40,849 nucleotides of DNA, taken from contig SYLY01000272.1 of the NCBI GenBank assembly GCA_005808475.1, positions 1 to 40,849 on the forward strand, read 5' to 3'. The notes under the pieces were generated by a model. That model was not told the DNA's origin. It did no database searches and saw nothing but the letters and a program-made list of their open reading frames with translations. The stretch is from Acidobacteriota bacterium. Its GTDB lineage: Bacteria; Acidobacteriota; Terriglobia; Bryobacterales; Bryobacteraceae. Shown here piece by piece: positions 31,518-40,470 of this stretch (the stretch's first letter is position 1; each line of letters begins with the position of its first letter). The position numbers were made by a program, and so were the translations under genes.

Positions 31518-33529
31518 ATGCCGCGGCGCCCGGCCGATCCGATCTCATGGGAAATGCGGCATTGCGGCAGCGACGCCCGCAACTTATCTACGGCCTCGCC
31601 GGAAATCCGCGTATGGTAGAGGTCCAGCGATGTAAGCGCGGCCATGGACTGCAACAGGCCCAGGCTCCGGTCGGTGACTTCTGTATGATCCAAGCTCAGC
31701 TCCGTCAGCTTCGGCAAGCCGCGCAGGTGTTCCACGGTTTTGTCGGAGGCCTTCGTGTAATCGAGTTTCAGCGCCGTGAGATTCTTCAGCGCGCCGAGAA
31801 ATTCAAGGCCGGCATCCGTGGCCCGCGTGTTCATCAACTCCAAACGCTCCAGCCCGCCTAGCGCGGCCAGCCGGGGTAAGGCTTTGTCGGAGAATCGCCC
31901 GTAGTTCAAACGAAGCTCTCGCAACCAGGGCATGGCCGCCAGATGCCCGATGCCCGCGTCGCCGGTGTCCAGTCCCTTGAGATCGAGCACGCGCAGGTTC
32001 TTCAGGCCGGTCAATTGCCCCAACCCCTCGTCGGAGATCTCGGTGTCGGCCAGCACCAGCCGCTCCAATCCAGTCAACCGGGCGAGCAGCGCTGCCGGCT
32101 GGTTGCCCACCGAGGTGCCGCGGAGGTCCAGCTCTATTAGAGCCGGCAGCCCGGCCAGATGTTTCAGCCCTTCGCCATCCACGCGGGTATTGTTCAGGCG
32201 CAATGTTCTCAACCGCGTCAATCCGGTCAAATGGATGAGGCCGCGGTCGGACACCGCCGTCGACCGCAGATTCAGCTCCTCGATCCCCGTGAGCCCGGCC
32301 ACTGACTCGAGGCCCGCGTCGCTCACCTCGCTTGCATCCAGTGTCAGCCGCCGGATCCCCGCCAGCCCGGCCAGATGCCGCAGTTGCTCATCGGTAACGG
32401 ATGTGGAGGCCAGCGACACGGAATCGATCTGCCCCGCGGAAGCGATCGTCTCGCCGCCCAGACTCTTGATCCACGCGGCGATCGCGGCCGGGCTCGCTCC
32501 GGCCGGCTTGGCGGGGCCCTTTCGCCCAACCGGTGGCGGCGCCGAATCGGCAAAATGCAGCCTGCTGTGCGGCAATGCGGCTTGCAGCGATTGCACGCCG
32601 GCACGAGTTACGAGGGTATAGCGCAGGTCGACGACGTTCAGCTTCGGCAACTGGCGCAGCGCGCCCAATCCGGCATTGCCGATCTTCGTGCGGTACAGAC
32701 TCAACTCGCGCAGATCGCGGAACCGCGGCAGCGTTTCCACGCCGGCGTCGGTGATTTCGGCGCTCTGTAAATTGAGCTTGCGGAGGCCGGTCATGTTCTG
32801 CAAATAAGCAAGGCCCCGGTCCGTCATGCGGACGCCGGCCAGATCCAGGTCTTCGATGGCGGTCAGGCCCTGCAGGTGTTCCAGGCCGGCCTCGGTAACC
32901 AAGGTGCCCGCCAAATTGAGCCGCTTCAGCTTCACCATGCCGGCCAAGCCCTTCATGGCGGCATCGGTCACGTAGGCCTGAGACAGGTCGAGCGAATGCA
33001 GATTGACGAACGGCGCCAACAACTCGGGCTTGGTGATGCGGGTGAGCGCTAGCCGCAGATCTTGCAACTGCGCATGCCCCGTCATGTGCTTCCAGCCGGC
33101 GTCGGCGATGTCGATGTGCGGCAGAAAGTGAAGGCTGACGTGGAAAGTCTCCAGTTTCGATAGCTTCGCCAGGAATTGAAAGGAATCGTCGGCGAAGTCG
33201 CCCTTGGTGTCGCTCGATGGGCTGTAGGTCTTGGAACTGACGTACAACTCACGCAGTTCCGTCAGGCCGCTCAGCCGCTCGAGGTCTCTCGGTACGGTTG
33301 GCGTTCCATAGAGATCGATGCCCGTAATGTGGAACTCGCCGGCGGGAAGATCCGCGACGGCGGAGATGGGCGCGCCTCGGTTGACCATCACCAACCCGCC
33401 TTGACGGACGATCCACTCGGCGGTCTCCCGTTCGCTCGCGCTGGCGGCGGTGGGCCACCAGAGCAACGCACAAATGGCGAGGTAGCTACGGGTGGCTTGA
33501 AACAACATGGGAATCGGTGGTCTCGGCAA
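31514..33529 (-). CDS. secreted leucine-rich-repeat protein (long, two modules)
   Basis: A 671-residue exported LRR protein. Signal region: [24 protein letters not shown]; the ATG at 33508 may be the true start instead of 33529. Module 1 (about 30-325) begins [14 protein letters not shown] proline/glycine linker ([17 protein letters not shown]) separates it from module 2 (about 350-671), which begins [14 protein letters not shown]. Each module has about ten repeats of the type [22 protein letters not shown]. No anchor or catalytic domain is visible. It overlaps the 3' end of the upstream DUF1592 gene by up to 44 nt and the start of the short LRR gene, so three genes form one operon. Confidence 0.88.
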   Translation of the reverse strand: MPRPPIPMLFQATRSYLAICALLWWPTAASASERETAEWIVRQGGLVMVNRGAPISAVADLPAGEFHITGIDLYGTPTVPRDLERLSGLTELRELYVSSKTYSPSSDTKGDFADDSFQFLAKLSKLETFHVSLHFLPHIDIADAGWKHMTGHAQLQDLRLALTRITKPELLAPFVNLHSLDLSQAYVTDAAMKGLAGMVKLKRLNLAGTLVTEAGLEHLQGLTAIEDLDLAGVRMTDRGLAYLQNMTGLRKLNLQSAEITDAGVETLPRFRDLRELSLYRTKIGNAGLGALRQLPKLNVVDLRYTLVTRAGVQSLQAALPHSRLHFADSAPPPVGRKGPAKPAGASPAAIAAWIKSLGGETIASAGQIDSVSLASTSVTDEQLRHLAGLAGIRRLTLDASEVSDAGLESVAGLTGIEELNLRSTAVSDRGLIHLTGLTRLRTLRLNNTRVDGEGLKHLAGLPALIELDLRGTSVGNQPAALLARLTGLERLVLADTEISDEGLGQLTGLKNLRVLDLKGLDTGDAGIGHLAAMPWLRELRLNYGRFSDKALPRLAALGGLERLELMNTRATDAGLEFLGALKNLTALKLDYTKASDKTVEHLRGLPKLTELSLDHTEVTDRSLGLLQSMAALTSLDLYHTRISGEAVDKLRASLPQCRISHEIGSAGRRGI

Positions 33530-35435
33530 ACTCGCGGGCGGTCATCAGTGCGGCCATCATCTCGCGGAACCGGAAGCCTGAATCCCGGAACCGCTCGAAG
33601 ACAGTGCGGATCAGGGGCCGGTCGGCCGCGGTTTCGGTCCGGCCGGCCGTGTAGCGAAAATACTGTTTGACCACGCACTCCTGGCACTGCGGCGCGCGCG
33701 CCAGTACGGCGCCCAATTCCCGTGGCGAGGTGAAGTCCGAATTCTCGATGCCCGCTACGCGGCCCGTCGTGTCGAGGTCCAACTCCACCGTCTTGGGAGG
33801 CTCCTTGCTCTTGCGGTCCAGCGGGTAAAAAACCAGCTTCGCTTTGTCCCGCCGCGCGCCGATCGCGTCGAACTTCTCGAGGCCGAAGCCGATCGGATCG
33901 AGTAGCGCGTGGCAACTGGCGCAACTCGCATCGGAGGCATGCATCGCCAGCCGCTCCCGGTTGGTTTGTGGTTTGGTCTCGCTGACCGGAGCCAGATTCG
34001 CGCTCACGCCCGGCGGCGGATTGGCGATGTGCTGGCAAAGAAGCTGCTCACGCACGAACAGACCGCGAGACGTGGGTGAAGTGTCGCTCGGCTTGGAGGT
34101 CAGCGTGAGGAAGAGCGCTTGCCCCAGCAACCCGGCTCGCTCGGACTCGGGCGCAAACGCGACACGGTCGAATTCCTTGGCCGGAGCCGGCAGGCCATAC
34201 ACGTTGGCCAGTTCCGCGTTGAGATAGCCGTGCCCGGCGGTGTAGATCTCCATGAAGTTGCCGTCGCTCCAAACCAGATCAGCCACGAAACGCCGGGCTT
34301 CCTCCGTCATCGCCACCGCGGTTTCGCGGTTGAATTTGGGATACGTGCGCCGGTCGCGCGCAGTGGCGATCACGCGGTCGAACCGGAGCCATTGCGCGAC
34401 AAAGTCGTCCAAGGCCTCGCTGGCTCTGGGATCTTCCAGCATGCGGCGAGCCACGCGGGCGAATCCATCGCGGCTCCTCAGCTCTCCTTTCGCCGCGCTT
34501 TGCAGCAAGCCTTCGTCGGGCATGGTGTTCCAGAGCGAGTAGGAAAGCCTGCTGGCGGCGGCGTAGGGTTTCAGGGCCGCGTCGCTGGTTTCGTCCAACC
34601 GAAATAAGAAATGCGGCGACTGCAGTACGGCTTCGATGACGGCTTGCGCGTCCCGGGCGAAGTCCGCCTGGCTCGTGAAGAGCGCCTCATACCGCTTCTG
34701 CTCCTTGGCGTCGAGCGGCCTGCGAAACGCCTTCAAGCCGAACGTTCGCACGAACTGCGAGCGGCACTCGACGGACGGTTTGCATCCCACCAGGTCCATT
34801 CCATCGCCGCGTTTGAAGACATTCCGGGCCAGCTTTTCCGCGGCCGCGCTGTAGGATTCAAAGAGCATCGGCGATAAGCTCTGCGCCTGATATTGATTCT
34901 TGAAACCGTTGACGAAATCCTCGGGCGGGAATTGATTGGCCGGTTGGCTTTGCTCGCCGAGAAGATCGCGAACCGTATTGCTGTACTGGCTGTGCGTCAA
35001 CCGGCGGAGCACCGGGCCGGCGGTCCGCCGCGGAACATCGTCGCGGTAGGAGCGCGCCTTTGCCGCTTCCCCGTCCGTCATCGCCGCCAGGCGATCGACC
35101 CACGTCCGCAAGGCAGCTTCCTCGGCGCTGTCGCGCTTGATGCGCTCGCCTCCGGTGTGAGCGACGCGATTGGTTGGCTTCCGCAGCAGTGCCGACTCGT
35201 GAGGGCGCGCGCGATCCACCAAGGCGGCCAGCGACTTCCCGAAAGCCTCGATCTGTTCACTCCCGGCGCCCGCTTCAGGCATGCGCAGGCGTGTCGCCGA
35301 AGCGACGCCATCGGCGCTGTGGCACGACCGGCACGCGGCCTTCTCCAGCAGCGGAAACACTGTTTGCCCGAACGGTTGTCCGGCGCCAACGGCGCCCGCC
35401 GCGAGCGACATCGATAGCCAGAGCCTGCCAATCAC
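33486..35435 (-). CDS. DUF1592/DUF1588-type multidomain cytochrome-like protein
   Basis: A 649-residue exported protein with the full planctomycete/acidobacterial domain string. An N-terminal cytochrome-like CRSCH (Cys35/Cys38/His39) is followed by a DUF1587 segment ([17 protein letters not shown]) and DUF1595 ([18 protein letters not shown]). DUF1592 follows ([28 protein letters not shown]), then DUF1588 ([15 protein letters not shown], and [20 protein letters not shown]), then DUF1585 ([28 protein letters not shown]). Two CxxCH motifs suggest heme binding in the periplasm or at the surface. The function of the family is unknown; linkage to DUF1552 proteins is common. It is first gene of the LRR operon and divergent from the receptor at 35507. 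Confidence 0.9.
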   Translation of the reverse strand: MIGRLWLSMSLAAGAVGAGQPFGQTVFPLLEKAACRSCHSADGVASATRLRMPEAGAGSEQIEAFGKSLAALVDRARPHESALLRKPTNRVAHTGGERIKRDSAEEAALRTWVDRLAAMTDGEAAKARSYRDDVPRRTAGPVLRRLTHSQYSNTVRDLLGEQSQPANQFPPEDFVNGFKNQYQAQSLSPMLFESYSAAAEKLARNVFKRGDGMDLVGCKPSVECRSQFVRTFGLKAFRRPLDAKEQKRYEALFTSQADFARDAQAVIEAVLQSPHFLFRLDETSDAALKPYAAASRLSYSLWNTMPDEGLLQSAAKGELRSRDGFARVARRMLEDPRASEALDDFVAQWLRFDRVIATARDRRTYPKFNRETAVAMTEEARRFVADLVWSDGNFMEIYTAGHGYLNAELANVYGLPAPAKEFDRVAFAPESERAGLLGQALFLTLTSKPSDTSPTSRGLFVREQLLCQHIANPPPGVSANLAPVSETKPQTNRERLAMHASDASCASCHALLDPIGFGLEKFDAIGARRDKAKLVFYPLDRKSKEPPKTVELDLDTTGRVAGIENSDFTSPRELGAVLARAPQCQECVVKQYFRYTAGRTETAADRPLIRTVFERFRDSGFRFREMMAALMTAREFAETTDSHVVSSHP

Positions 35436-35459
35436 GGAGCCATCATAACGCAGTGGACC

Positions 35460-35486
35460 TTGACACGGCGCGCCTGAAGCTATAGT
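35460..35486 (+). promoter_or_regulatory. putative promoter of the second receptor
   Basis: A perfect TTGACA (35460-35465) is followed after 15 nt by TATAGT (35481-35486). AGGAG then lies just before ATG 35507. The spacer is shorter than the usual 17, so the exact -10 is uncertain. It lies in the 71-bp divergent gap. Confidence 0.5.
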
Positions 35487-35506
35487 GTGTCCCCATAGGA
35501 GTCTTC

Positions 35507-38500
35507 ATGAAGTCTCGAGTTTTGGGAATTGCCTCTTTCCTGCTGGCCTGCGTTGGGACCCTCCCAGCCCAAACCACTTTCGCCACGATCACTGGCGCCG
35601 TCACCGACCCCACGGGGGCGGCAGTGCCCGGCGTCGCGGTGACCGCAACCCACGTTGCCACCAACACGAAAACCTCCACCGAATCCAACGAGGCGGGTGT
35701 CTATACGTTGGCCCAACTCAAGGAGGGCGCGTATATCGTCAGCGCGCGCGCCACGGGGTTCAAGGAGTTTGTCGCTCGGAATCTGGTGTTGGTGGCGCGC
35801 GACTACCGGCGTCTGGATGCGCGGCTCGATGTCGGCACGGTGGAAACGTCGGTGGAGGTCACCGGCGGCGCGAGTTTGATCGAAACCGAATCGGCGCGCA
35901 TCTCCGACACCAAGAGCGCGGATCTGCTGAAGTCGATTCCGCTGAACACGCGCGGCATCTGGGCCTTTCTCTCTCTGTCGCCGAACGTGCTGCAGTCCAG
36001 CAGCGGCTCCACCATCCGTTTCGCCGGGAGCCGGGGAAACCAGTCGCACTGGGCGATCGATGGAACGACGATGAGCGATGGAGTGGATGAAACGCAGATC
36101 GGACCACTGGGCAACTACATTGAGTCGTTCCAGGAGATCAAACTGGATATCGCGAATAATACTGCCGAGTTCGGATCCATCGGACAAGTGACGATGATCT
36201 CCAAATCGGGGACCAACCGGCTGACAGGGAACGTGTTCGACTACTTCAGCACGCCGTGGTTCCGCGCCCGCAATCCGTTCGCGTTGGCCAGAGGCACGGG
36301 CGTGAGCCACGTCCCGGGCGGCAGCGTGGGTGGACCGGTGTATCTTCCCAAGCTCTACAACGGCAAGGACAAGACGTTCTTCTTTTATTCGTTCGAGACC
36401 CAACGCGGGAGCCCGCCCACGACTATCCTGAACCCCACCGTGCCGCTGGCCCAGTGGCGCCAGGGAGATCTGGCCGGGGCGCCGGCTGTGAACGACCCGT
36501 TTGCCGGCGGCACGCCATTTCCAGGTAATCGGATTCCGGCGTCACGCTTGAATGCCACGTCCCTCAAGATTCAGGAGCGGTTCTTCCCTATTCCCAATTT
36601 CCAGACATCTCCCACGGTCTTGGAGACGCAGAACTACCGCCAGAACCTGACTGCTCCGTTCGCGCCCTCCAATTACTGGACCGCGCGTGCCGATCATCGT
36701 TTCTCCGAACGCGATTCGGTGTACGGCCGGTTCACGCTGCAGGATCTCAAAATCCAGGCCTGGCAAGGCAATATGCCCACGATCGGCAAGCACAATCAGC
36801 ACCGCTATAACCGTGCCGTCACGCTTGCCTACACGCACACGTTCAAGCCAACCTTGTTGAATGAATTCCGGTATGGCCTCGTGTACAACAACAACACGAT
36901 CGAGGCGCCTCTGAACGGCCGCCAATTGGTACAGGAACTTGGGCTGCAGGGGTTGGCGCCGAATCTGCCCGACATCACCGGCGTGACCAAGCTGAGCTGG
37001 ACCGGTCTTGGGCTGACCGGGCTCACTTCCGCCGACTTCCGAAATCCGGGCTTTCTGAATTATCTACAGGAGTTCCAGGATCATGTGAGCTGGTTCAAGG
37101 GGCGTCACAACCTGAAGTTCGGCGGCAACATTGGCCGCGTGACATGGGACGACGGCGCCGCCAACGCGAATCTGTTCGGCAGCCTGAACTTCTCGACGCG
37201 CTTCACCGGCAACGCGTATGGAGATTTCCTGCTCGGCATTCCCACCACGGCCGCGCGCGCGTTTGCTCCGGTGCGAGTCGACCGGCTGCGGTATCAGTAC
37301 GACTTCTTCGCGGTTGACGATTTCAAGGTGAATTCCAGGTTGACGATCAACCTGGGACTGCGGTACGAGTATCATCCGTTGTGGACCGAGGAGGCCGGGC
37401 TTGGCGCGATGTTCGACATCGGTTCAGGCAAAATCGTCGTGCAGGATGGGTCACTGAGCAAAGTGAGCCCGCTGTTTCCACGCTCTTACGTAGACGTGGT
37501 GGAAGCCAAGAGCGTGGGGCTGGACGGCCGCACGATCGTCAGGAGCGACCGCAATAACTTCGCGCCGCGCATCGGCCTCGCTTGGCGGCCTTGGGGCAGC
37601 CGGACCGTGTTCCGCGCCGGCTATGGCATCTTCTTCGACGTAGTGCCCCGGAATCTCACGCAAGGGGGCCTTCCCTTCGTATTGAATGAGCCCGCCTACA
37701 CGAATCCGGCGGTCAATCCCGACGTCATTCTGCCCCGAGTGTTCCCCTCCACCGGCGGGGCCGGGCCGAGCACCGTGGGCCTGCCCGCGGCCGTCAACAC
37801 GAATCTACAGATTCCCTACAGCATGCAGTACAGCGTGACGCTGGAGCATTCCCGGTTCGATACGGGCTTCCGTCTTTCGTACGTGGGGACCAACACGCGC
37901 AAGGGAGACTGGTCGTACGACATCAACGCGCCCGTGCCCGATGGACGGCCGTATGTGAGCAAGCCGCGGCGGTTTCCGAACTACCCCGGCATCAGTTACT
38001 TCACAAATGGCGCCGGCCATCAATACCACGGCTTGACCGCCGAGGCGGAACGCAAGATGGCCCGTGGACTCTATTTCCAGAGTTCGTGGGTGTGGGCGCG
38101 CGACATCGGCGATCTCGAACGCGGCGCTTCTCCCGAGAATCCGTTTGACCGGGCGCGTGAGCGTGCCGTCTGGGCCGACATTCCTACCCACCGCTTCACG
38201 ACCAACCTTTACTACCAGTTGCCGCTGGGCAGAGGCCGGAGCATGTTAGGCAACGCCAGCCGGTTCACGAATCTGGTTGTGGGAGGTTGGGATGTGAGCG
38301 GCATCTTCAGCTACTATTCCGGGCAGTTTCTGACGCCTGCCTGGTCCGGTCCGGATCCGGTCGGCACTGCTTTCACCGGCTCGGCGACGCCCGCGAACGT
38401 CACCCTCCGTCCCGACCATCTGCGGAACGCGAACCTGCCGGATGACCAACGAAGAGTCAACCGGTGGTTCGACGCCTCGGCGTTCGGCAACCTCGCCGCC

Positions 38501-38791
38501 GGCTTGGGCCGCTTCGGCGGTTCGGCCAAGGGCGTCATCAAAGGACCCGGAGTCAACGTATGGCATATCGGTTTCTTCAAGACGTTTGCGATCACGGAGA
38601 AAATCAATCTTCGTTGGGAGCTCACGGGAACTAACTTCTTCAACCATCCGAATTATTCCAACCCCGCCACGAACATCAGCCAATTGGCTAACGTCGGAGT
38701 CATCAGCGGCGTGGGCGGCGTGAACGGATCGTCAACCGGGGACCAACCCGGAGCCCGGGCGTTCCGCAGGGGGTTGCGATTCGAATTCTGA
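35507..38791 (+). CDS. TonB-dependent receptor with carboxypeptidase-regulatory-like N-terminus (second)
   Basis: A 1094-residue outer-membrane receptor. It has a signal peptide (MKSRVLGIASFLLACVGTLPAQ) and a CarboxypepD_reg domain at about 25-110 (ITGAVTDPTGAAVPGVAV, YIVSARATGFKEFVARN). The plug at about 120-240 has RFAGSRGNQSHWAIDGTT, QEIKLDIANNTAEFGSIGQV and SKSGTNRLTGNVFDYF. A long barrel ends RRGLRFEF, with terminal phenylalanine. It shares architecture with the receptor at 19426 but is clearly a different paralogue. AGGAG sits 5 nt before the ATG. Its place beside the DUF1592/LRR operon suggests the receptor may import or display what those proteins handle; the ligand is unknown. Confidence 0.93.
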   Translation: MKSRVLGIASFLLACVGTLPAQTTFATITGAVTDPTGAAVPGVAVTATHVATNTKTSTESNEAGVYTLAQLKEGAYIVSARATGFKEFVARNLVLVARDYRRLDARLDVGTVETSVEVTGGASLIETESARISDTKSADLLKSIPLNTRGIWAFLSLSPNVLQSSSGSTIRFAGSRGNQSHWAIDGTTMSDGVDETQIGPLGNYIESFQEIKLDIANNTAEFGSIGQVTMISKSGTNRLTGNVFDYFSTPWFRARNPFALARGTGVSHVPGGSVGGPVYLPKLYNGKDKTFFFYSFETQRGSPPTTILNPTVPLAQWRQGDLAGAPAVNDPFAGGTPFPGNRIPASRLNATSLKIQERFFPIPNFQTSPTVLETQNYRQNLTAPFAPSNYWTARADHRFSERDSVYGRFTLQDLKIQAWQGNMPTIGKHNQHRYNRAVTLAYTHTFKPTLLNEFRYGLVYNNNTIEAPLNGRQLVQELGLQGLAPNLPDITGVTKLSWTGLGLTGLTSADFRNPGFLNYLQEFQDHVSWFKGRHNLKFGGNIGRVTWDDGAANANLFGSLNFSTRFTGNAYGDFLLGIPTTAARAFAPVRVDRLRYQYDFFAVDDFKVNSRLTINLGLRYEYHPLWTEEAGLGAMFDIGSGKIVVQDGSLSKVSPLFPRSYVDVVEAKSVGLDGRTIVRSDRNNFAPRIGLAWRPWGSRTVFRAGYGIFFDVVPRNLTQGGLPFVLNEPAYTNPAVNPDVILPRVFPSTGGAGPSTVGLPAAVNTNLQIPYSMQYSVTLEHSRFDTGFRLSYVGTNTRKGDWSYDINAPVPDGRPYVSKPRRFPNYPGISYFTNGAGHQYHGLTAEAERKMARGLYFQSSWVWARDIGDLERGASPENPFDRARERAVWADIPTHRFTTNLYYQLPLGRGRSMLGNASRFTNLVVGGWDVSGIFSYYSGQFLTPAWSGPDPVGTAFTGSATPANVTLRPDHLRNANLPDDQRRVNRWFDASAFGNLAAGLGRFGGSAKGVIKGPGVNVWHIGFFKTFAITEKINLRWELTGTNFFNHPNYSNPATNISQLANVGVISGVGGVNGSSTGDQPGARAFRRGLRFEF

Positions 38792-38794
38792 CGC

Positions 38795-39057
38795 GCAGCC
38801 CGCCAGTAACCTGACCACACATCCGACTGGTTCTCGCCCGCGTGCTGGCGCCCGGTCAGGAACACCGTCCCGCATCGGCCGGAAAAGAATTGGTCGGTCT
38901 TCGGCGAGGTCCCGCCGGACGTGGCCTGCTCCTGGTGTTCGTGCAAGAAATCGAAAGGCCTCTACAAACTCGACAACCATCTGTCTGGCAACACGGTAGC
39001 CAGCTTCCTCCAGATGGTAGTCGCGAATATCGGCCAAGTCTTCTTTGGCCGCGGGAA
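38795..39057 (-). pseudogene. RelE/ParE-type toxin, truncated
   Basis: The minus frame reads PAAKEDLADIRDYHLEEAGY, then VEFVEAFRFLARTPGAGHVR and RDLAEDRPILFRPMRD, the pattern of ParE-family gyrase/ribosome toxins (FxFLAxxPGxGHxRxDL). The first residues that should precede PAAKEDL are missing: directly upstream lies a copy of the kinase gene tail, and a stop codon follows in frame. The C-terminal part (VVRLLAGCASEF) is degenerate against the family's (I/V)xRVLHGxRD. No antitoxin gene is present. It is probably dead. Confidence 0.6.
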
Positions 39058-39058
39058 T

Positions 39059-39182
39059 GGATCGCTATCCATCGATGGAAGCGTTTCGCGCTCCGCTGCT
39101 CGAGGCGATGAGCGGCTGTCCGGCGGCGGCGGCGGTGCAAGTGGATACGGGCGGCGATGTGACGCGCACGCAGTTCGACTGA
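39059..39182 (+). pseudogene. extra copy of the kinase gene 3' end
   Basis: Positions 39059-39180 align without gaps to 18931-19052 with about five mismatches by eye. The copy reads DRYPSMEAFRAPLLEAMSG and ends VDTGGDVTRTQFD with TGA where the source has TAG. No kinase motif, start or promoter is present. The homology begins abruptly at the beheaded ParE gene and ends at the stop codon. It is therefore a recent duplication of the last 40 codons of a kinase gene, either this one or a close paralogue outside the window. Confidence 0.85.
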
Positions 39183-39252
39183 CAGCGCGGTGAAGCTGAA
39201 TTCGTGGAGACGCTCCTGGTCTTGCCGGACCGCCGCGGCCGGAGCCCCGGCG

Positions 39253-40362
39253 TTACAGCGACAGCCTCGTCACCGACTCGATGTGCGACGTCTGCGGGAA
39301 CAGGTCGACCATCGTCATCGACTCGATCGAGTAGCCGCCCTGCACCAGTCCCGCCAGATCGCGCGCCAACGTGGACGGATCGCAACTCACCAGCGCGATC
39401 CGCTTCGGCCGCAGCTTCACCAGCGCGTCCACGGCCTTCTTGTCCAACCCCGCTCGCGGCGGATCGGCCAGCACGAACTCCGGCGCCGCCGCGCTCGCGG
39501 CGAGGAAGTTCTCGGTCGACGCACGCACCGCGCGGATTGGAGCGTTGTTGAGCGCGGCGTTGTGCTCGAGATCGGCCGCCGCGCTGTTGACGGCTTCCAC
39601 CGCCGTCACGCGCTGGAACCGGCGGGACAGCGCCATCGAGAACAGGCCCACGCCGGCGTAGAGGTCCCAAGCCTCCTCTCCGGCCGCGTCTCCGAGTGCG
39701 ACTTCGACGAGCTTGTCCACCAGGAATCGATTCACCTGGAAGAACGACTTGTGGCTGACGCGGAACACTCCGTTCGCGGTCTGGTAGTCGAGCGAGGGAG
39801 TCAGGGCGCCCGGCAACGCTTCTTCGCACCATTCGAAGAAGCTCCGGTTCACGTGCTTGGGACCGGAGTCGAGCACGTTGACCTGCACCTCCGATTCGTT
39901 GGTGAACAGCTCGATGGAGCGGACGAATCGCGGCCACGCCCGGTCGCGTTTCATCGCGCGGAACGAGGAGATCGCGCGACTCAGCCGCGGCGAGGCCACG
40001 GCGCATGAGTCGATCGCGGCGATATCGTTGGAACCCGCCGCGAAGAACCCCATCAGCCGCTCGTCGAAGTGGAGTTGGATGCGATTGCGATACTCCCACA
40101 TCGGCCCCTCCTCGACCGCGATGCGCTCCGGTGGCTCGACCTTGCCGACGCGCCGGAGCACTTCGCGCAGGATCTCGACTTTGGCGGCGGGCTGAGCCGC
40201 GTCCGCCATGTGCTGGTATTGGCAGCCGCCGCACTTTCGGAAGTGCGGGCAACGCGGCTCGACGCGATTTTCCGACGGCTCCACGATCGACACGGCGTTG
40301 CCGCGGACCAGGGCCGGCTTCTCCTGCCAGGCCTCGACGTCCGCCAATTCGCCCGGCAGCAC
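39253..40362 (-). CDS. 23S rRNA (uracil-5-)-methyltransferase, RumA/RlmD-like
   Basis: A SAM-dependent RNA m5U methyltransferase. Seen: a 4Fe-4S-type cysteine cluster RCPHFRKCGGCQYQHM plus a later IDSCAV, the SAM motif DLYAGVGLF, ADPPRAGLDK, and the catalytic cysteine in SCDPSTLARDL. The given start (GTG 40362) is probably too short. The same frame continues upstream with RFEKLVFGGDALARQDGRVW, a TRAM-like segment expected before LPGE in this family. It is open back to a TAA at 40456-40458, but contains no ATG, GTG or TTG. CTG 40437 or ATC 40449 are candidates; AGGGG lies upstream of the latter. It is divergent from trpS. Confidence 0.85.
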   Translation of the reverse strand: MLPGELADVEAWQEKPALVRGNAVSIVEPSENRVEPRCPHFRKCGGCQYQHMADAAQPAAKVEILREVLRRVGKVEPPERIAVEEGPMWEYRNRIQLHFDERLMGFFAAGSNDIAAIDSCAVASPRLSRAISSFRAMKRDRAWPRFVRSIELFTNESEVQVNVLDSGPKHVNRSFFEWCEEALPGALTPSLDYQTANGVFRVSHKSFFQVNRFLVDKLVEVALGDAAGEEAWDLYAGVGLFSMALSRRFQRVTAVEAVNSAAADLEHNAALNNAPIRAVRASTENFLAASAAAPEFVLADPPRAGLDKKAVDALVKLRPKRIALVSCDPSTLARDLAGLVQGGYSIESMTMVDLFPQTSHIESVTRLSL

Positions 40363-40470
40363 GAATGGCGCGAGCCATACTCGCCCGTCCTGGCGCGCCA
40401 GCGCGTCGCCCCCGAAAACCAGCTTTTCAAATCGCAGTTCGTTTAGGATGGATGTTTACCCCTACCTAGC

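Noticed and set aside
39065-40378. 437-residue minus frame overlapping the methyltransferase
   Set aside because: It is a different frame from the one with the 4Fe-4S, SAM and catalytic cysteine motifs; Arg-rich shadow.
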